DNA of 64,000 bases from Diphasiastrum complanatum (lineage: Eukaryota > Streptophyta > Lycopodiopsida > Lycopodiales > Lycopodiaceae). Numbering within the stretch: position 1 is the stretch's first letter; every line of letters begins with the position of its first letter. The notes under the pieces are model-generated. The model saw only the letters and a program-made list of their open reading frames with translations. It had not been told where the DNA came from and did not search any database. The stretch spans positions 22,572,006 to 22,636,005 of the forward strand of contig CM055095.1 of assembly GCA_029204225.1 (NCBI GenBank). The letters run 5' to 3'. This document shows, piece by piece, positions 44,781 to 55,945 of the stretch. The translations under genes were made by a program, and so were the position numbers.

Positions 44781-45205
44781 CTAAGCTGATGCGAAAAAGC
44801 GAGCATGTCACCCTAAACCCTAAAATCGTGCCATATGGGCCAAAAGATAAAGTTCCAACATTTTTGTAGACATTGAAAAACACTAGCATCTTATGGCACA
44901 TTGATCATATAGATATAGCTCGTCATAGATTAGGGCAAAAAATGACACCAAAAAGCGAGCATGACATTCATAAATTGACGTATGTGCCGTAAAGGCAAAA
45001 ACCGACACCCCCGGCATTCTTGTAGGCATTAGAAATACAGTGTAGCATCTAACGACAATTCAGTCTAACACCTATAGCCTATTTCAAAAGGAGAGCCAAA
45101 AAAAAACACCTAAAGAGGGCACCGCTCTCATAACTTATTCTACGTGCCGTAGCGGCCTAAACCGACGTTCTAGGCATTCTTGTAGGCATGAGGAAACACA
45201 GTGCA
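44780..45205. repeat. degenerate ~160-bp tandem repeat, about 3 units
   Basis: Three blocks starting near 44831, 44986 and 45150 share GTGCCGTA..GGC, AAACCGAC, GGCATTCTTGTAGGCAT and a CAGTGNAG word. A second marker, AAAAAGCGAGCATG, recurs at 44796 and 44952. The spacing is about 155-165 bp. Confidence 0.6.
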
Positions 45206-45492
45206 GTTGCAGGCCAGGCATCATCTCAATTCGTAGGGCCTTCGCAGGGTGTGGTTGGGACTTTAGACACGCAAACACGACGGGGGCTAGGAGGCGGCCT
45301 AGAGGTGGCGGCAGGAGTGGGGGGATTGGAGGCAGCCAGGGGGGTTGGAGAGGGAGAGGGAGAGGGAGAGGAGAGAGCCAGACTGGAAGGAGAGGCAGAG
45401 GCAAAGGCATGCCCTCATGATAGAACAGGTAGTGCGAGCTGCAGCATGACTATGAGTGGTGCATTGTCTTTGATATCTGTGAGGTGGTGCAT
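45206..45492. other. GC-rich DNA left of gypsy G1
   Basis: Contains a short (GAGAGG)n run near 45345. Minus-strand frames are Pro/Ser-rich. The last five bases before the LTR (TGCAT, 45488-45492) would be the target duplication of G1, but the other side is rearranged. Confidence 0.4.
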
Positions 45493-45829
45493 TGTAATAG
45501 ATCCTAACACCACAGTAGGGCAAACACTAACTGATCCACCCAACCTTGCCTACTCCCTAGCCCAGTGTGAGGACTGGTAGCATGCAACTGCCAAGTGTCG
45601 GCCACGTGTCACTGACGTGACCGACTGCACGTCGGGACCCAACTGGGGGCCCTATCCTGCTGACAGGGTCCCTAGGCTATGTTAGGCCCGCCATGGCTAT
45701 GGACCGTGCTGGGGCACACTACTCACACTGTCTTGCCCTGTTGGTCATGTACGCTGGACACGACCCTGACTGTGGTATCTGACCTATCTGTGTTCCCTAG
45801 GGTTCGGCACTGGTTACGAGCTCGTAACA
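45493..45829 (-). repeat. 3' LTR of G1, 337 bp
   Basis: It runs from TGTAATAGATCC to CTCGTAACA on the plus strand, equal to the 358-bp G2 LTR apart from a 21-base loss near 45555 and a few substitutions. The polypurine tract CTCCCTCCCCCTT (plus view) follows at 45830. Confidence 0.85.
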
Positions 45830-45859
45830 CTCCCTCCCCCTTGAGAACCATCTTGGTCC

Positions 45860-47708
45860 TCAGACAAAGTCTGGAAAAATCTTGCGAAGAACGCTGCCTC
45901 TTTCCCAAGTGGCATTCTCAACAGGCTGATCATTCCACTTAACCAGATATTCTCGGTATAGAGTATGACGAGTCTGCGTCTCTCTACTATCAAGAATCTC
46001 CTCTGGTTCACGTGGAGGTTGTTGAGGATCCAATGAGAGAACTAGAACACTGTCCCCTACCAGGTTGTCTGATCTGGTTAAGGCTTTTCGTAACTGACTT
46101 ACATGAAAGACAGGAAAAACCTTACTGTTGTATGGGAGTTCTAGTTCATAGGTGACCTCGCCTAGTCTCCTACTGATGGTAAAGGGACCACAATACCTTG
46201 GAGACAATTTAGCACACACTCCTGATTTGAGGGTTTTAGAGTCGACTGGGACTCTCAAGTAGACTTTCTCACAGTGGAGAACTGCACATCCCGTTTGTGT
46301 GGATCTGCATAATGCCTGGCTCGATCCTGGGACTGCCTAATGCTACGCTTAGCATGTTCTATCATCTGGTTTAGGTCCTCTAAAAAATTTCTGGCTGCTT
46401 TGGCTGAAAACCGTACATCAGCATAAATGGGCTGTATCCCGTAGCTGAATGTTTGGTACTGTTGTAAGCAAACTCTAATATCGAGAGATACTCCTCCCAA
46501 TTAGTCTGCTTCTTGCTGACGTATGCACGAAGCATATCCTCCAGCACTTGATTTACCCTTTCTGTTTGACCATCCGTCTGTGGATGGTCAGTCGTACTCA
46601 TATTAAGTTTAGTATGGAGATGATGGAATACTGCCCTCCAAAAATTTCCAGTAAACTTATTGTGTCGGTCGCTGACTATGCCGGAAGGTAGACCGTACAA
46701 TTTAAATAGCTCGTCTGCAAACAACCTCGCTAACTCTGGAGCTCTAACGGTTGTTTTGGTCGGAATAAAATGAGCCATTTTGGTCAGACGGTCAACTGTG
46801 ACCCATATAGCGTCATTACCCTTTTGGGTTTTAGGCAGGCCTACTATAAAATCCATGGAGATACTCTCCCATTTACCAGCTGGTATTTCTAAGGGATGCA
46901 ACAACCCTCCTGCCTTTAAACGCTCTGCTTTATTTACTTGACATTTCTGGCAACTGGTTACATACTGGTGGACGTCCTTTTTCATACTGGGCCAGAAAAA
47001 TTGCCTACGAAGAAGCTCATAGGTCTTCTGTATGCCTGGGTGTCCCGCGCTAGGATTGTCATGACATTCATATAGGACCTGCTGCCTATAATCCTCAGAA
47101 TTGGGGACACATACTCTATCTCTATAGAGCAAGTACTCATCCTGAATGGAATACTGTTTCCATTTGAATCCTTGAGTCAACTGACCCTCAACCACTGGGG
47201 TTTGCTTGGGTAATACAGGCTCAGAATCCTCAACGTCATCTGACGAAGTATACTCGAACTCGTCATCATCCTCAACGGAAGCTGCCGTATTCTTGGATGA
47301 ACTGGCACCAGCCCCGGGAACTGGTTCTGGAGTCTGTAACTGTCTGCTCTGGACTGAGTTCCAGATAGTAGAGAAGAATGCATCATGCTGGCATTTCCCT
47401 CTCAAGGACTCGAGTAACTCATTACGAATCTGAGTAAAACTCAGCTCGTTTATCATAGGCATTCTGCTAAGGGCATCTGGTACTGTATTGAATTTTCCAC
47501 GTCTATATCTGATAGACATGTCAAACTCTTGCATCAACTCTGCCCAACGAGCTTTCCGACCTCTAAGCGCAGGTTGATTGCAAAGGTATCTGAGACTCTC
47601 ATGGTCTGTCAGGACCTCAAAGTTGGCACCATACAAATAATGCCTCCAAGTCTTAAGGGCATGAACTATAAAAAAAAGTTCCTTTTCATGGGCACTGTAC
47701 CTAGTCTA
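45860..47708 (-). pseudogene. G1 RNase H, integrase and chromodomain
   Basis: Frame 47636-46380 covers most of RNase H ([20 protein letters not shown]), the integrase finger ([28 protein letters not shown]) and core ([46 protein letters not shown]). About 43 bases present in G2 near 60796 are absent here (at about 46406), and a 1-base loss near 46275 breaks the next frame. The end (46258-45860) has the chromodomain ([20 protein letters not shown]), which in this family reads histone marks to guide integration. Confidence 0.85.
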
Positions 47709-48794
47709 AGCTGACTCGAGTTTTTTACTCTCGAACGCAACTGGTCGTCCACCCTGAATTAGCACAGCACCTACTGTAAAGTCGCTAGCATCTGTTTCGA
47801 CCACAAATGGCTCATTGGGGTCGACGACTTTTAAAACCGGCGTAGCTAAGGCTGTTTTGAGAGCATCAAAGCTCTCCTGTTGTGCGAACTCCCAAATGAA
47901 CTCCTTTCCCTTCCCCTTAAGAAGATTTGTCATGGGAACTGCTATCTGAGCATATTCCTTGACAAATCGTCTGTAATATACCGCCAAACCAAGAAAGATC
48001 TGAAGTTCTAAAATATTCTGAGGTCTCAGCCAACTGAGTATGGCTTTAACCTTATTTGGGTCAATCTTAATCCCATCTGAAGAGATAATGTGACCCAAAT
48101 ATGCTACTTCTTCAACGAAGAATTCGCACTTGGATTGTTTAGCATAAAGCTTATGCTTTCTGAGCAGTCGAAACACCTTTCTGAGGTGTTTTAGATGCTC
48201 CTTCCTCGTTTTGCTGTAAACGAAGATGTCATCTAAAAATACGACTACAAACTTACCCAAGTATGGTCTGAGGACACTGTTCATCAAGGTCATAAAGGTA
48301 GCTGGAGCATTTGTGAGCCCAAATGGCATCACCTTAAACTCATAATGACCGTGACGAGTCCTAAAAGTTGTTTTCGAGACATCTTCCGATTTTATACGGA
48401 CTTGATGATATCCCGATCTGAGGTCTATTTTGCTGAAAAAATTAGCCCCGTCGAGTTGGTCAAACAACTCGTCTGCCCGAGGCATAGGATATTTATTCTT
48501 AATTGTGACTTTATTGAGGGCTCTGTAATCTACGCAAAGACGCATAGACCCCTCTTTCTTTTTCACCAATAGGACTGCTGAGGCCCATGGTGAACTACTG
48601 GTCTGAATTTGGCCTTTCCCAAGATAGTTTGTTAACTGCCTAGTTATTTCTTCATCCTCTGTTCGGCTGACCCTATACGGAGGTTTAGAAACAGGTGCTG
48701 TACCTGGTACTAGGTTTATTACATGATCTACCTCTCTGCTAGGTGGTAAACCATGTGGCAAATCTTCAGGAAAAACATCTTTAAATTTAGACAA
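47706..48794 (-). pseudogene. G1 reverse transcriptase
   Basis: The 362-codon frame has [53 protein letters not shown] and the active site [13 protein letters not shown], then the RNase H start ([19 protein letters not shown]). It ends at a TAG (47706-47708) where G2 has CAG. The first codon of the frame is TTG, not ATG, so translation presumably came from upstream gag. Confidence 0.85.
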
Positions 48795-48899
48795 TAAAGT
48801 TTCTAATTTATTGATTTTCTGCTGAATAGAACTGGAAATAGAAACTTCAGGAATAAACTGAAAGTCACATAAGAATATCTGATGGTCTTCGTCTCCGAT

Positions 48900-50496
48900 T
48901 AGCTAACAAAGCTCTGAACTGCAGACCATAGGACTGTTGGGAACATCATGCTCCCCATGCAACTGGATCTCTCGGCCTTTATGCTGAAAGCTGAGGGTGT
49001 TCTCTTGATAGTTTCTGTGGAGGGAAGGTCCTAAACTGTAGAGCCAATCTCTCCCGAGAACAATGTTTGTGCGATCCAGGTGCATTATCTGAAAGTTTAT
49101 TTCATCTTGGTACCCCTGAATACCAAGACTCAAATTACTTACCATAGTTTCCCATATTTTTTTATCTTCACCCTTAGCTAATGAAACTATGTACCTATGC
49201 TGACTAGGTACTTCTGGTAGTTTAAGCTTCTAAACCAGGGTGTAGTTGATGAAATTATGGGTTGCCCCATCATCAACCATAACTCTTACTGATTGGTTAA
49301 CAACTTTCCCATGCATACGTACTAGGTCATGCGGCCCAAAGCTGAAGGGTCTCGCTAGCATTGCAGAGGTCAACTGGCAACAGTGTTCATGATCTTCATG
49401 ATACACTTTGATCTCGGAAGCTGCCGAGTCACTGGGGAAACATACAGTCTGAACAAGATGAACTTGTTTCTTATCTTTCTTATCTTTTTTAGGGAAAGGC
49501 CCCTTGGGACACTGTCTGACTGTGTGTCCCTTGCCCATACACACAAAGCACAAACGTTCTTGTTTGGCTTTCTCAAAATCATCTTGTTTTAAGGGCTGTA
49601 TGAGTGAAGGGCGTTTATGAGGAGCTTCACTTTTAAATTTATCTTGGTTCTTTCTTTTTTAAAATTTCTTTTTAAATTGAAAGTCTTTCTGAGAAGGCTG
49701 CTCAAAAAGCGGCTGTTGTCTCGCCTTCTTCCTACCCACTGAATCAACATAGATTTGAGCATATCTGAGAGCTTGCTCAAGGATAGTAGGCGAGTTTCTC
49801 TAGACCTCTACTTTATATTCATCTTTGAGGCAGGGATTTATCCATTACTGTTCTTTCCCAGGCTTCCCAGGCTCTATCAAGTTCATTTTCTGGTAGAAAT
49901 TCTCTTAGGAAAGCTTCTTCAAAAGCTTTCCATGACCGAGGAGTCTGCCCAGTCTCCTGGAGATTTAACCACCACTTATAGGCCATGGGCCCTAAGGAAA
50001 GACTGGCCTCAATAGCTTGCAAATGGTCAGGGGTCTATTTAAGAGCATGAATGTTCTTCCATTTGTTGAGGAAGGTTTGTAGAATGTCTGCATTTCTATC
50101 CTTCTCTTCCCCATTAAAAGTAGGAGGCTTTAAATCTTTAAAAAAATTGGGGTGAGACCGTAAAGTCTCACCCGAAACTGATGGAAGTGGAGAAGGGGAT
50201 AACTGAGAAGTGGAGGGAAGGCTTCCTTTCGCGGAACTCAAAATCAAGCTTTTGAGTTCAGCGAACGAGTCGTCCGCACTGGACTTGAAATTGGTTAATG
50301 CCAACTTCAGTTCATCCACTTCTGTTACCAACTGGAGAAACTGCTCCTTGGTAACCAGTTCGTCGAGTTCCTCGGCGAACTGTTCCTGTTCTTCCATTTC
50401 CATGGGTTCCTTCCCTTTACTGTAAGCCAAGGCTTCTGTTTCAAGTTCGTCGAAGCCTCTCTCCGGGGGTTGATCAGGTCCCTGAGGAGTGGTCAT
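48900..50496 (-). pseudogene. G1 gag and protease
   Basis: The equivalent of 56714-58402 in G2. Remaining pieces are 50496-50035 (gag N-terminus, ending at TAG where G2 has CAG), 50022-49819 (gag core), 49553-49230 (zinc knuckle CFVCMGKGHTVRQC and protease VDDGATHNFINY) and 49145-48903. Another CAG-to-TAG change is at 49800-49802. Confidence 0.8.
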
Positions 50497-51509
50497 CTTC
50501 GAAACTGAAAGAAAGCTACCTTAACTTCTGAAAGAAAAAAAAGTCTAAAAGACTAATTTACAACTGTACAAGGGAAAGGAAAGATGACTTAGATGTTTTT
50601 GAGGACTGTACTTCCAAAGAAAAGATGAAGAGGAACCCTCTCAGCTCTTTTACCCAAGATTTCAGATCTGCTGTCCCGGAAAATCCCAGTTTGAAGGTTC
50701 AAAACGGTGCCAAATTTCCCGGTGCTTGAGTTGAGTAGCTGACTGATCTGATTTCAGATGTGGGGCTCCAACAAACTGAGTAAAAACCGGAAATATGCAA
50801 GAAAAATCCGGAATTTTTGAAGTCCCTGCCCTCGCTGTTTGGACAGCAACCTGTCTGGCCCAATTTGTTCAATTTACAACTCAAAAATCCGCTTGAATCT
50901 CTGAGTTGACCTCAGCTAGTAGGTCGCTGGTCTGTGGCAATCAAGTTTAAAGTTCAAACTTCTGAGAAATCTCGAAAAACAGGGATGAAATTCCACTTTT
51001 TCACCTCCCTATCCAGTGCTGGCCCTACTAAGAAAATTTGCTGGAAAACCCCTCAAATTTCCTTGGATTTCTCTGAAATTTCAGAGGTAGATGTTTGATC
51101 CAGTTATGAACGTAGCCACGGCTGATCTAGATTTAGTCTATGAAAGCATCACATAAGCAAGACTTAACCCTAGAAAGCAGGAGAGAGAAAGCTTAAAGAG
51201 ACTAAAGAAGGAGATCATATCATAAGCCAAGTAACAAATGACACATAAATGCTGGTTTCTACTCTTAATCCTTTCTAAAATCTCCTATCAGATGTCTAAA
51301 ATCTGATATAGATTGCTGCCTTTCCAGCGATTTACCTACAGAAAGAATTCTACTTCCTACAACTGTAAATTCTCAGTGAATTTCAAGGGTTTGAACGCTG
51401 CACCTACAGCGATTCTCCTCCTCTAATCTTTTCTGAGAAACTGAGAAACATTTCCTATCTTCTGATAGCTTTCTCTACTGCTGCTCCTGAACTCCCTAGG
51501 ATGGAGATG
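50497..51509 (-). other. 5' leader of G1
   Basis: About 1 kb between PBS and gag, slightly longer than in G2 (755 bases). No ORF of note. The PBS (plus view GGCTCTGATACT, around 51509-51521) has one substitution relative to the TGGTATCAGAGCC of G2. Confidence 0.6.
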
Positions 51510-51845
51510 GCTCTGATACTAGTGTCATAGATCCTAACACCACAGTAGGGCAAACACTAACTGATCCACCCAACCTTGCCTACTCCCTGATATAGAGTAA
51601 GCCCCTCCTAGCCCAGCGTGAGGACTGGTAGCATGCAACTGCCAAGTGTCGGCCACGTGTCACTGACATGGCCGACTGCACGTCGGGACCCAACTGGGGG
51701 CCCTATCCTGCTGACAGGGTCCCTAGGATGGAGATGGCTCTGATACCAGTGTCATAGATCCTAACACCACAGTAGGGCAAACACTAACTGATCCACCCAA
51801 CCTTGCCTACTCCCTGATATAGAGTAAGCCCCTCCTAGCCCAGTG
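51501..51845 (-). repeat. rearranged 5' LTR of G1, ~227-bp tandem duplication
   Basis: The block from ATGGAGATGGCTCTGATAC (leader and PBS) through 200 bases of LTR to GGTCCCTAGG (51501-51727) is followed at 51728 by the same leader and PBS again, then about 97 bases of LTR, breaking off at CCCAGTG (51845). Leader and LTR share TCCCTAGG at the joint. Confidence 0.85.
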
Positions 51846-51859
51846 AGACGGTATGGATG

Positions 51860-52965
51860 GGACCCCGGGTCTCCCAAGCCCAGGGACCCCAACTCCCTAG
51901 CCCTGGGAGCTGCTAGGGGCAACAATAAATCGTACCTGTCCACCAGCACGCTAGATAGCCCATCTACAAGACTCTCGAGCCTCCTGGAAGGCTTTACGCC
52001 TCTCCTCAACCTGAATGTAAGTGAGATCATCATCCATACAGATGGTAGTGCCGCGTAATTTGGCTCTGCAACGTAAAGCCTCTCTACGACTAGTCAAGGA
52101 TGTGAAGATGTGGCTGCATCTCTGGTAGTCTTCCAAGCTGTATCCAACCCATCTGTCACGTGTCCTAGGGTACTCTCAAGAAATCGCTTAGCTTCCACAA
52201 TGGCATATTGTGTGTCTGGTATCCCACAGATCTTGATGTTATGGCCTTTTGTTCTCTTGATCGTTCTTCCAAAATAGTGGTCAAGATGACCAAGGAAATG
52301 GGAGCGCTTGGCTTGGAGCCTTTCTTCAATATTGATGCCCAAGAAAGGGCTTCTTCTTTCTGTTATTCAATCTTGTGCTCCAGTTCCCGTATCATGGTGG
52401 TAGTCGATTCCGAGGCTGCAACCTGTTTAGTGTTGATGATTTGCTCCAATGAGGCAACTTTGGACGGCAACAAGTTCTTTTCTTGGATTAAAGAGGCCAC
52501 TAGTCCCTACAGTTGTGAAAGTTCTTGCTTTATGAACTAGAAACTTGCTTTCATTTGGTCAACTTCTAAAAAAACCTCGGTTGATTTGAAAGGAATGTAT
52601 GGAATGGGTGTTGTAGATGGAGGTACTGTAGTTTCTTGGAAGATAGGAGTAGGGAGGTGGCCAGTAGGGATGGACAGACCAGTGTGAATGGAGTTCAAAG
52701 AAGAAGAAGAAGAAGAAGAAGAAGAAGCTGAGGAACGAAGAAAATAAGAGGGGGGAACAGAGGAGTTGGAGGTGGGATGGAGTGGCGGAGGGGGGGGGGG
52801 TGCGCTGCCCCGTTGGCAGGCAGCGCTGCCCCAGATGTTTCCAGCATGGCAGGGGGGTCTGAGATTGCAACTAGTGTGGCAGGGGAAGGGGATGACATGG
52901 CGATGGTGATGGCGGTGAGGTGGCGACCTGCCAGCTAGGGCTGTGGTGACGAGGCGGCATGGCAC
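51860..52965 (-). pseudogene. LINE ORF1-like fragment (coiled coil, RRM, CTD)
   Basis: On the minus strand a Pro/Ser-rich start with a poly-Ser run (52965-52540) leads into a coiled-coil-like part (VASLEQIINTKQVAASESTT; about 52500-52400). An RRM-like stretch follows (HNIKICGIPDTQYAIVEAKR, about 52240), then a segment SRREALRCRAKLRGTTICMD with DDLTYIQVEERRKA (about 52110-52000). The order matches type II LINE ORF1 proteins that bind their RNA. Frames are broken and no endonuclease or RT is next to it. The identification rests on pattern memory only. Confidence 0.4.
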
Positions 52966-52968
52966 GAC

Positions 52969-52974
<6 letters not shown>

Positions 52975-53010
<36 letters not shown>
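52975..53010. repeat. (GA)n microsatellite
   Basis: A perfect GA run of about 35 bases. Confidence 0.95.
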
Positions 53011-53013
<3 letters not shown>

Positions 53014-53489
53014 CAATCTATTTCATTGAGGTCAGCATTTGCAAATGCTAATAATTTCACTGTGGACTTTTGATGCATTGTGTTTTTGAAAACATATATA
53101 AAACATAGATGCACTGTGTTTTTGAAAACGCGTTCAAAAACGCGTTTCTGAAAAAAAAAATTAATTTTTCTTTTGTGGGCAATATGGGTATCAAATTAAA
53201 GCATTTATTAAGGTAAGGGCATTTCATTTATGTAGGTTGCCGAATGTTTCAAGTACAATGTGGTCCAGTTTGGGGGCAACAATGCCTAATGGATTCTATC
53301 AAGATTAAAAGTTTTCTATGGAAATGTGTTCCATTTCCTATCAAATCACCGCATCGATAATGAGCAGTTAGTATGCCAAGACCACCCTCCCCCCTCTATC
53401 CTCCTGCTAAAAAAAAAAAATTCTGCATTTGTCCTAGAAACGCGTTTCTATGCAACTATGATATTATTATTATTATTATTATTATTATA
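53011..53489. other. AT-rich DNA with ACGCGT palindromes
   Basis: No gene. The word TGTGTTTTTGAAAAC recurs at 53070 and 53117, and AAACGCGTTT-type palindromes occur at 53126-53148 and 53438-53451. An (ATT)n run (53461-53488) leads into hAT end Z. Confidence 0.5.
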
Positions 53490-53509
53490 TCATAGTACCC
53501 CATGGTCCG

Positions 53510-53538
53510 CCATTATGGTACTGCCGGTACCATAATGG
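53510..53538. repeat. perfect 12-bp hairpin in the Z terminus
   Basis: CCATTATGGTAC and GTACCATAATGG are separated by five bases, inside the GGTACC-rich end. Confidence 0.8.
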
Positions 53539-53828
53539 TGGTACCGCCCTGTAAAACGCAATACCAAGGCGGCACCATATTTAATTATTTTTAATATTTT
53601 TTCTAATAAAAATGCCAAAAAATGCTCTAGGGTGCCCAAAAAAAGCCAAAAAAAATGCAAAAAAAGGGGAAAGCACAAGGGGCATGTACAACAACACATG
53701 GGCATAATGGGAGAGCAAACCATGGGGCCAATGGGAGAGCAGCACATGAGAGAGCAATACATGGGGGCAGGTACAGCAGCACATGGCGGGATCACCAGCA
53801 GCTGCACATGGGCAAACAGCTTGTGGGG

Positions 53829-53837
53829 ATAAATAGG
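53829..53837 (+). promoter_or_regulatory. TATA box of the accessory gene (Z)
   Basis: ATAAATAGG after TGTGGGG, as in X and Y, about 117 bases before the ATG at 53954. Confidence 0.55.
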
Positions 53838-53953
53838 CAATGTGAGTGCCATTGTGAGACGCATTCTGAGAGGTGAGAGAGCCAGTGAGAGGCTGTGAGA
53901 GCCTATGAGAGCTTGTGCGAGAGCCAGAGTGCTGTGAGAGAAAGTCGATCGAG

Positions 53954-54350
53954 ATGGCAGGGCGCATACCACCTGACGTGAGCGTTTTCCCTGTATCCGT
54001 TCGCATGCAATTTAGGCTTGTTTTGTGTTTTTAATAGTTTATTTCCATCGTGGTATATAGCTTGATGGGTTGCTTTGTGTGCAGACGACGAAGCTAACAG
54101 AAGAGGTCCGAAGGCACAACGAAAGGCATGAGAAGCTTCGCGCAGAGTTTGAAGAGAGGCAGCGAGAGATTCGGCAGAGACACCCGGAGTTGCAACCCCC
54201 TACCCCACTGGCGAGGGCGAGGAAACACAGCGGATTGGAATTAACTACACTGTGCAACAACTGGCCATGGTCAAGGAAAGGGTGCGAATTCGTCGGGCTA
54301 ATTAGGAGGCAGAGCAAGAGATTAATGCACCTGACCAAGCCGACGAGTCT
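53954..54350 (+). pseudogene. hAT-associated small protein (Z), intron-containing
   Basis: Exon 1 (53954-53977) gives MAGRIPPD. A 107-base intron with GTGAGC...TGTGCAG borders (53978-54084) follows, then exon 2 from 54085 (TTKLTEEVRRHNERHEKLRA). Exon 2 matches X and Y up to PELQPP, then shifts frame near 54220 and meets a TAG at about 54301, while the remaining DNA still matches (VKERVRIRRAN and the acidic end). X and Y have no intron at this point. Confidence 0.55.
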
Positions 54351-54379
54351 GTGGGCTCTTCGGCGGCCAGTTAATGTCC

Positions 54380-54935
54380 TTAAATTTGCATGGTTCCCGC
54401 TGCATCCGAATACAAATGCTCTGGGCTCTGGGCCTCATCATGTGCACCATCCTCTGGCTCATCCCGTGTATCATCCTGTGCACCATGTAGACCCTGCATG
54501 CCATCCCAACCGGTGCCATCGAAGTCATCTGGTGTACTATCGAGGTCACCTCCAAAACGTTGTGCTGCATGCAGCCAAGCAGATGTGGGATCCCCTCCTA
54601 TATAATTGTGCCCTCCATCGAGAGCCTCCTCCATCATATCAACATATGTAGGTATGCCACCCCCCCCCCCCCCGGTGTGCCCGTGCCTGTCCCTTGGTAA
54701 AACATGTGCCACCTGCCCCACCTCTGCCACCTGATGCACATGTGACCCATGCCCGTCGCGTATGCCCAACATATATATCATTTGCCTCATCCCTGTCTGA
54801 TCTGGCGAACACAACCCGAATGGGCTCATCCTCGTCCTGCTCATACTCTGACACTGGCTCATCTGCCTCATACAATGGCTCCTCTCGGCGATCAAGCCCA
54901 AGCTCTCTCTCTCTCATCTCGGCAGCTCCCTCTCT
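54380..54935 (-). pseudogene. transposase extension fragment (Z)
   Basis: Matches the first part of exon 4 of X and Y: MRERELGLDRREEPLYEADE at about 54920-54860, IPTYVDMMEEALDGGHN, then DDFDGTGWDGMQGLHGAQDD and EHLYSDA. The Pro-rich region and AT-hooks are deleted. Frame shifts occur near 54660 in a C-run. Confidence 0.65.
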
Positions 54936-55586
54936 CGGCGATAGAGGAGGTCGGGCCACAGCGCGTTGTCCAAGTAAATATACTTTCATTAGTTGCTTGC
55001 TCATTTGCTGCTTGATGTTGATACAATAGTTCTGCGTAGTTTTCGATTGATTGCAATGTGTTTCCGAGTTGTGAACTGATCGTGTGAACGTATCGCAAAA
55101 GGTTGTGACGGACAATGCGTCCAACTGCCGCGGTATGGGGGAGCTTCTTATGGCAAACTACCCCTCCATTGTGTGGACTCCATGCGCCGCACACTCACTG
55201 GACCTCCTCCTGCATTCCATCGGGCGCCTGCCTTGGGTCAGTGACATTCTCACGAGGGCACTTACGGTTGTGGACTTCGTCACACGCAAGCGCCGCATGA
55301 CGGCACTTTTCCGCACATTCAGCAGGTAACCTGCCACTTACTTTTTGGCTCGTTCAAGATGCTCTCTTTTTTTTTGCTCATTTCATGTGTGCCTCTCATT
55401 CCGTTTGTCAATGCAGGCTCGACTTGAAGAAGCCCGCTTCGTGCTTGAGCGGCTACACAAGCTCAAGGGTGAATTCTGGCACATGGCCACTTCGGCAGAG
55501 TTCACCGCCATGGACCTGTCCACGACCCTAGAGGGCTTGGCCTTCCACGAGATCCTCTTCATGGAACCTTTCTGGGTGGATATGCA

Positions 55587-55944
55587 TGTTACGAGCTCGT
55601 AACCAGTGCCGAACCCTAGAGAACACAGATAGGTCAGATACCACAGTCAGGGTCGTGTCCAGCGTACATGACCAACAGGGCAAGACAGTGTGAGTAGTGT
55701 GCCCCAGCACGGTCCATAGCCATGGCGGGCCTAACACAGCCTAGGGACCCTGTCAGCAGGATAGGGCCCCAAGTTGGGTCCCGACGTGCAGTCAACCACG
55801 TCAGTGACATGTTGTCGACACTTGGCAGTTGCATGCTACCAGTCCTCACACTGGGCTAGGAGGGGCTTACTCTATATCAGGGAGTAGGCAAGGTTGGGTG
55901 GATCAGTTAGTGTTTGCCCTACTGTGGTGTTAGGATCTATGACA
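55587..55944 (+). repeat. 5' LTR of G2
   Basis: 358 bp; TGT...ACA ends. It starts with the palindrome TTACGAGCTCGTAA. It also contains GCCCCAGCACGG and the GATATAGAGTAAG word (reverse complement) that is deleted in the G1 LTR. Confidence 0.93.
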
Positions 55945-55945
55945 C

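Larger units (their letters stand above)
45493..51845 (-). mobile_element. Ty3/gypsy chromovirus-type copy G1 (minus)
   Basis: It belongs to the same family as G2 (55587-61763) and is inverted relative to it. The minus-strand order is: rearranged partial 5' LTR (51845-51523), PBS, leader, gag-protease (50496-48900), pol (48794-45860) and 3' LTR (45829-45493). Many stops and small deletions are present, so it is older or more mutated than G2. Confidence 0.9.
53490..54935. mobile_element. hAT element Z, left part only
   Basis: It starts TCATAG at 53490 after (ATT)n. It has the GGTACC foldback end, a single subterminal repeat unit, the conserved TATA box, the accessory gene and a minus-strand piece of the transposase extension (54380-54930). 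It then stops abruptly against hAT W in the opposite orientation. Confidence 0.7.

Noticed and set aside
45188-45580. Glu/Gly-rich frame next to gypsy G1
   Set aside because: It runs from a GAGAGG repeat into the LTR of G1, so it cannot be a natural gene.
55528-55849. Minus-strand frames in the G2 LTRs (also 61371-61668 and 45679-45942)
   Set aside because: The same frame appears in every LTR copy because the LTR is repeated; it has no domain and lies in noncoding LTR DNA.
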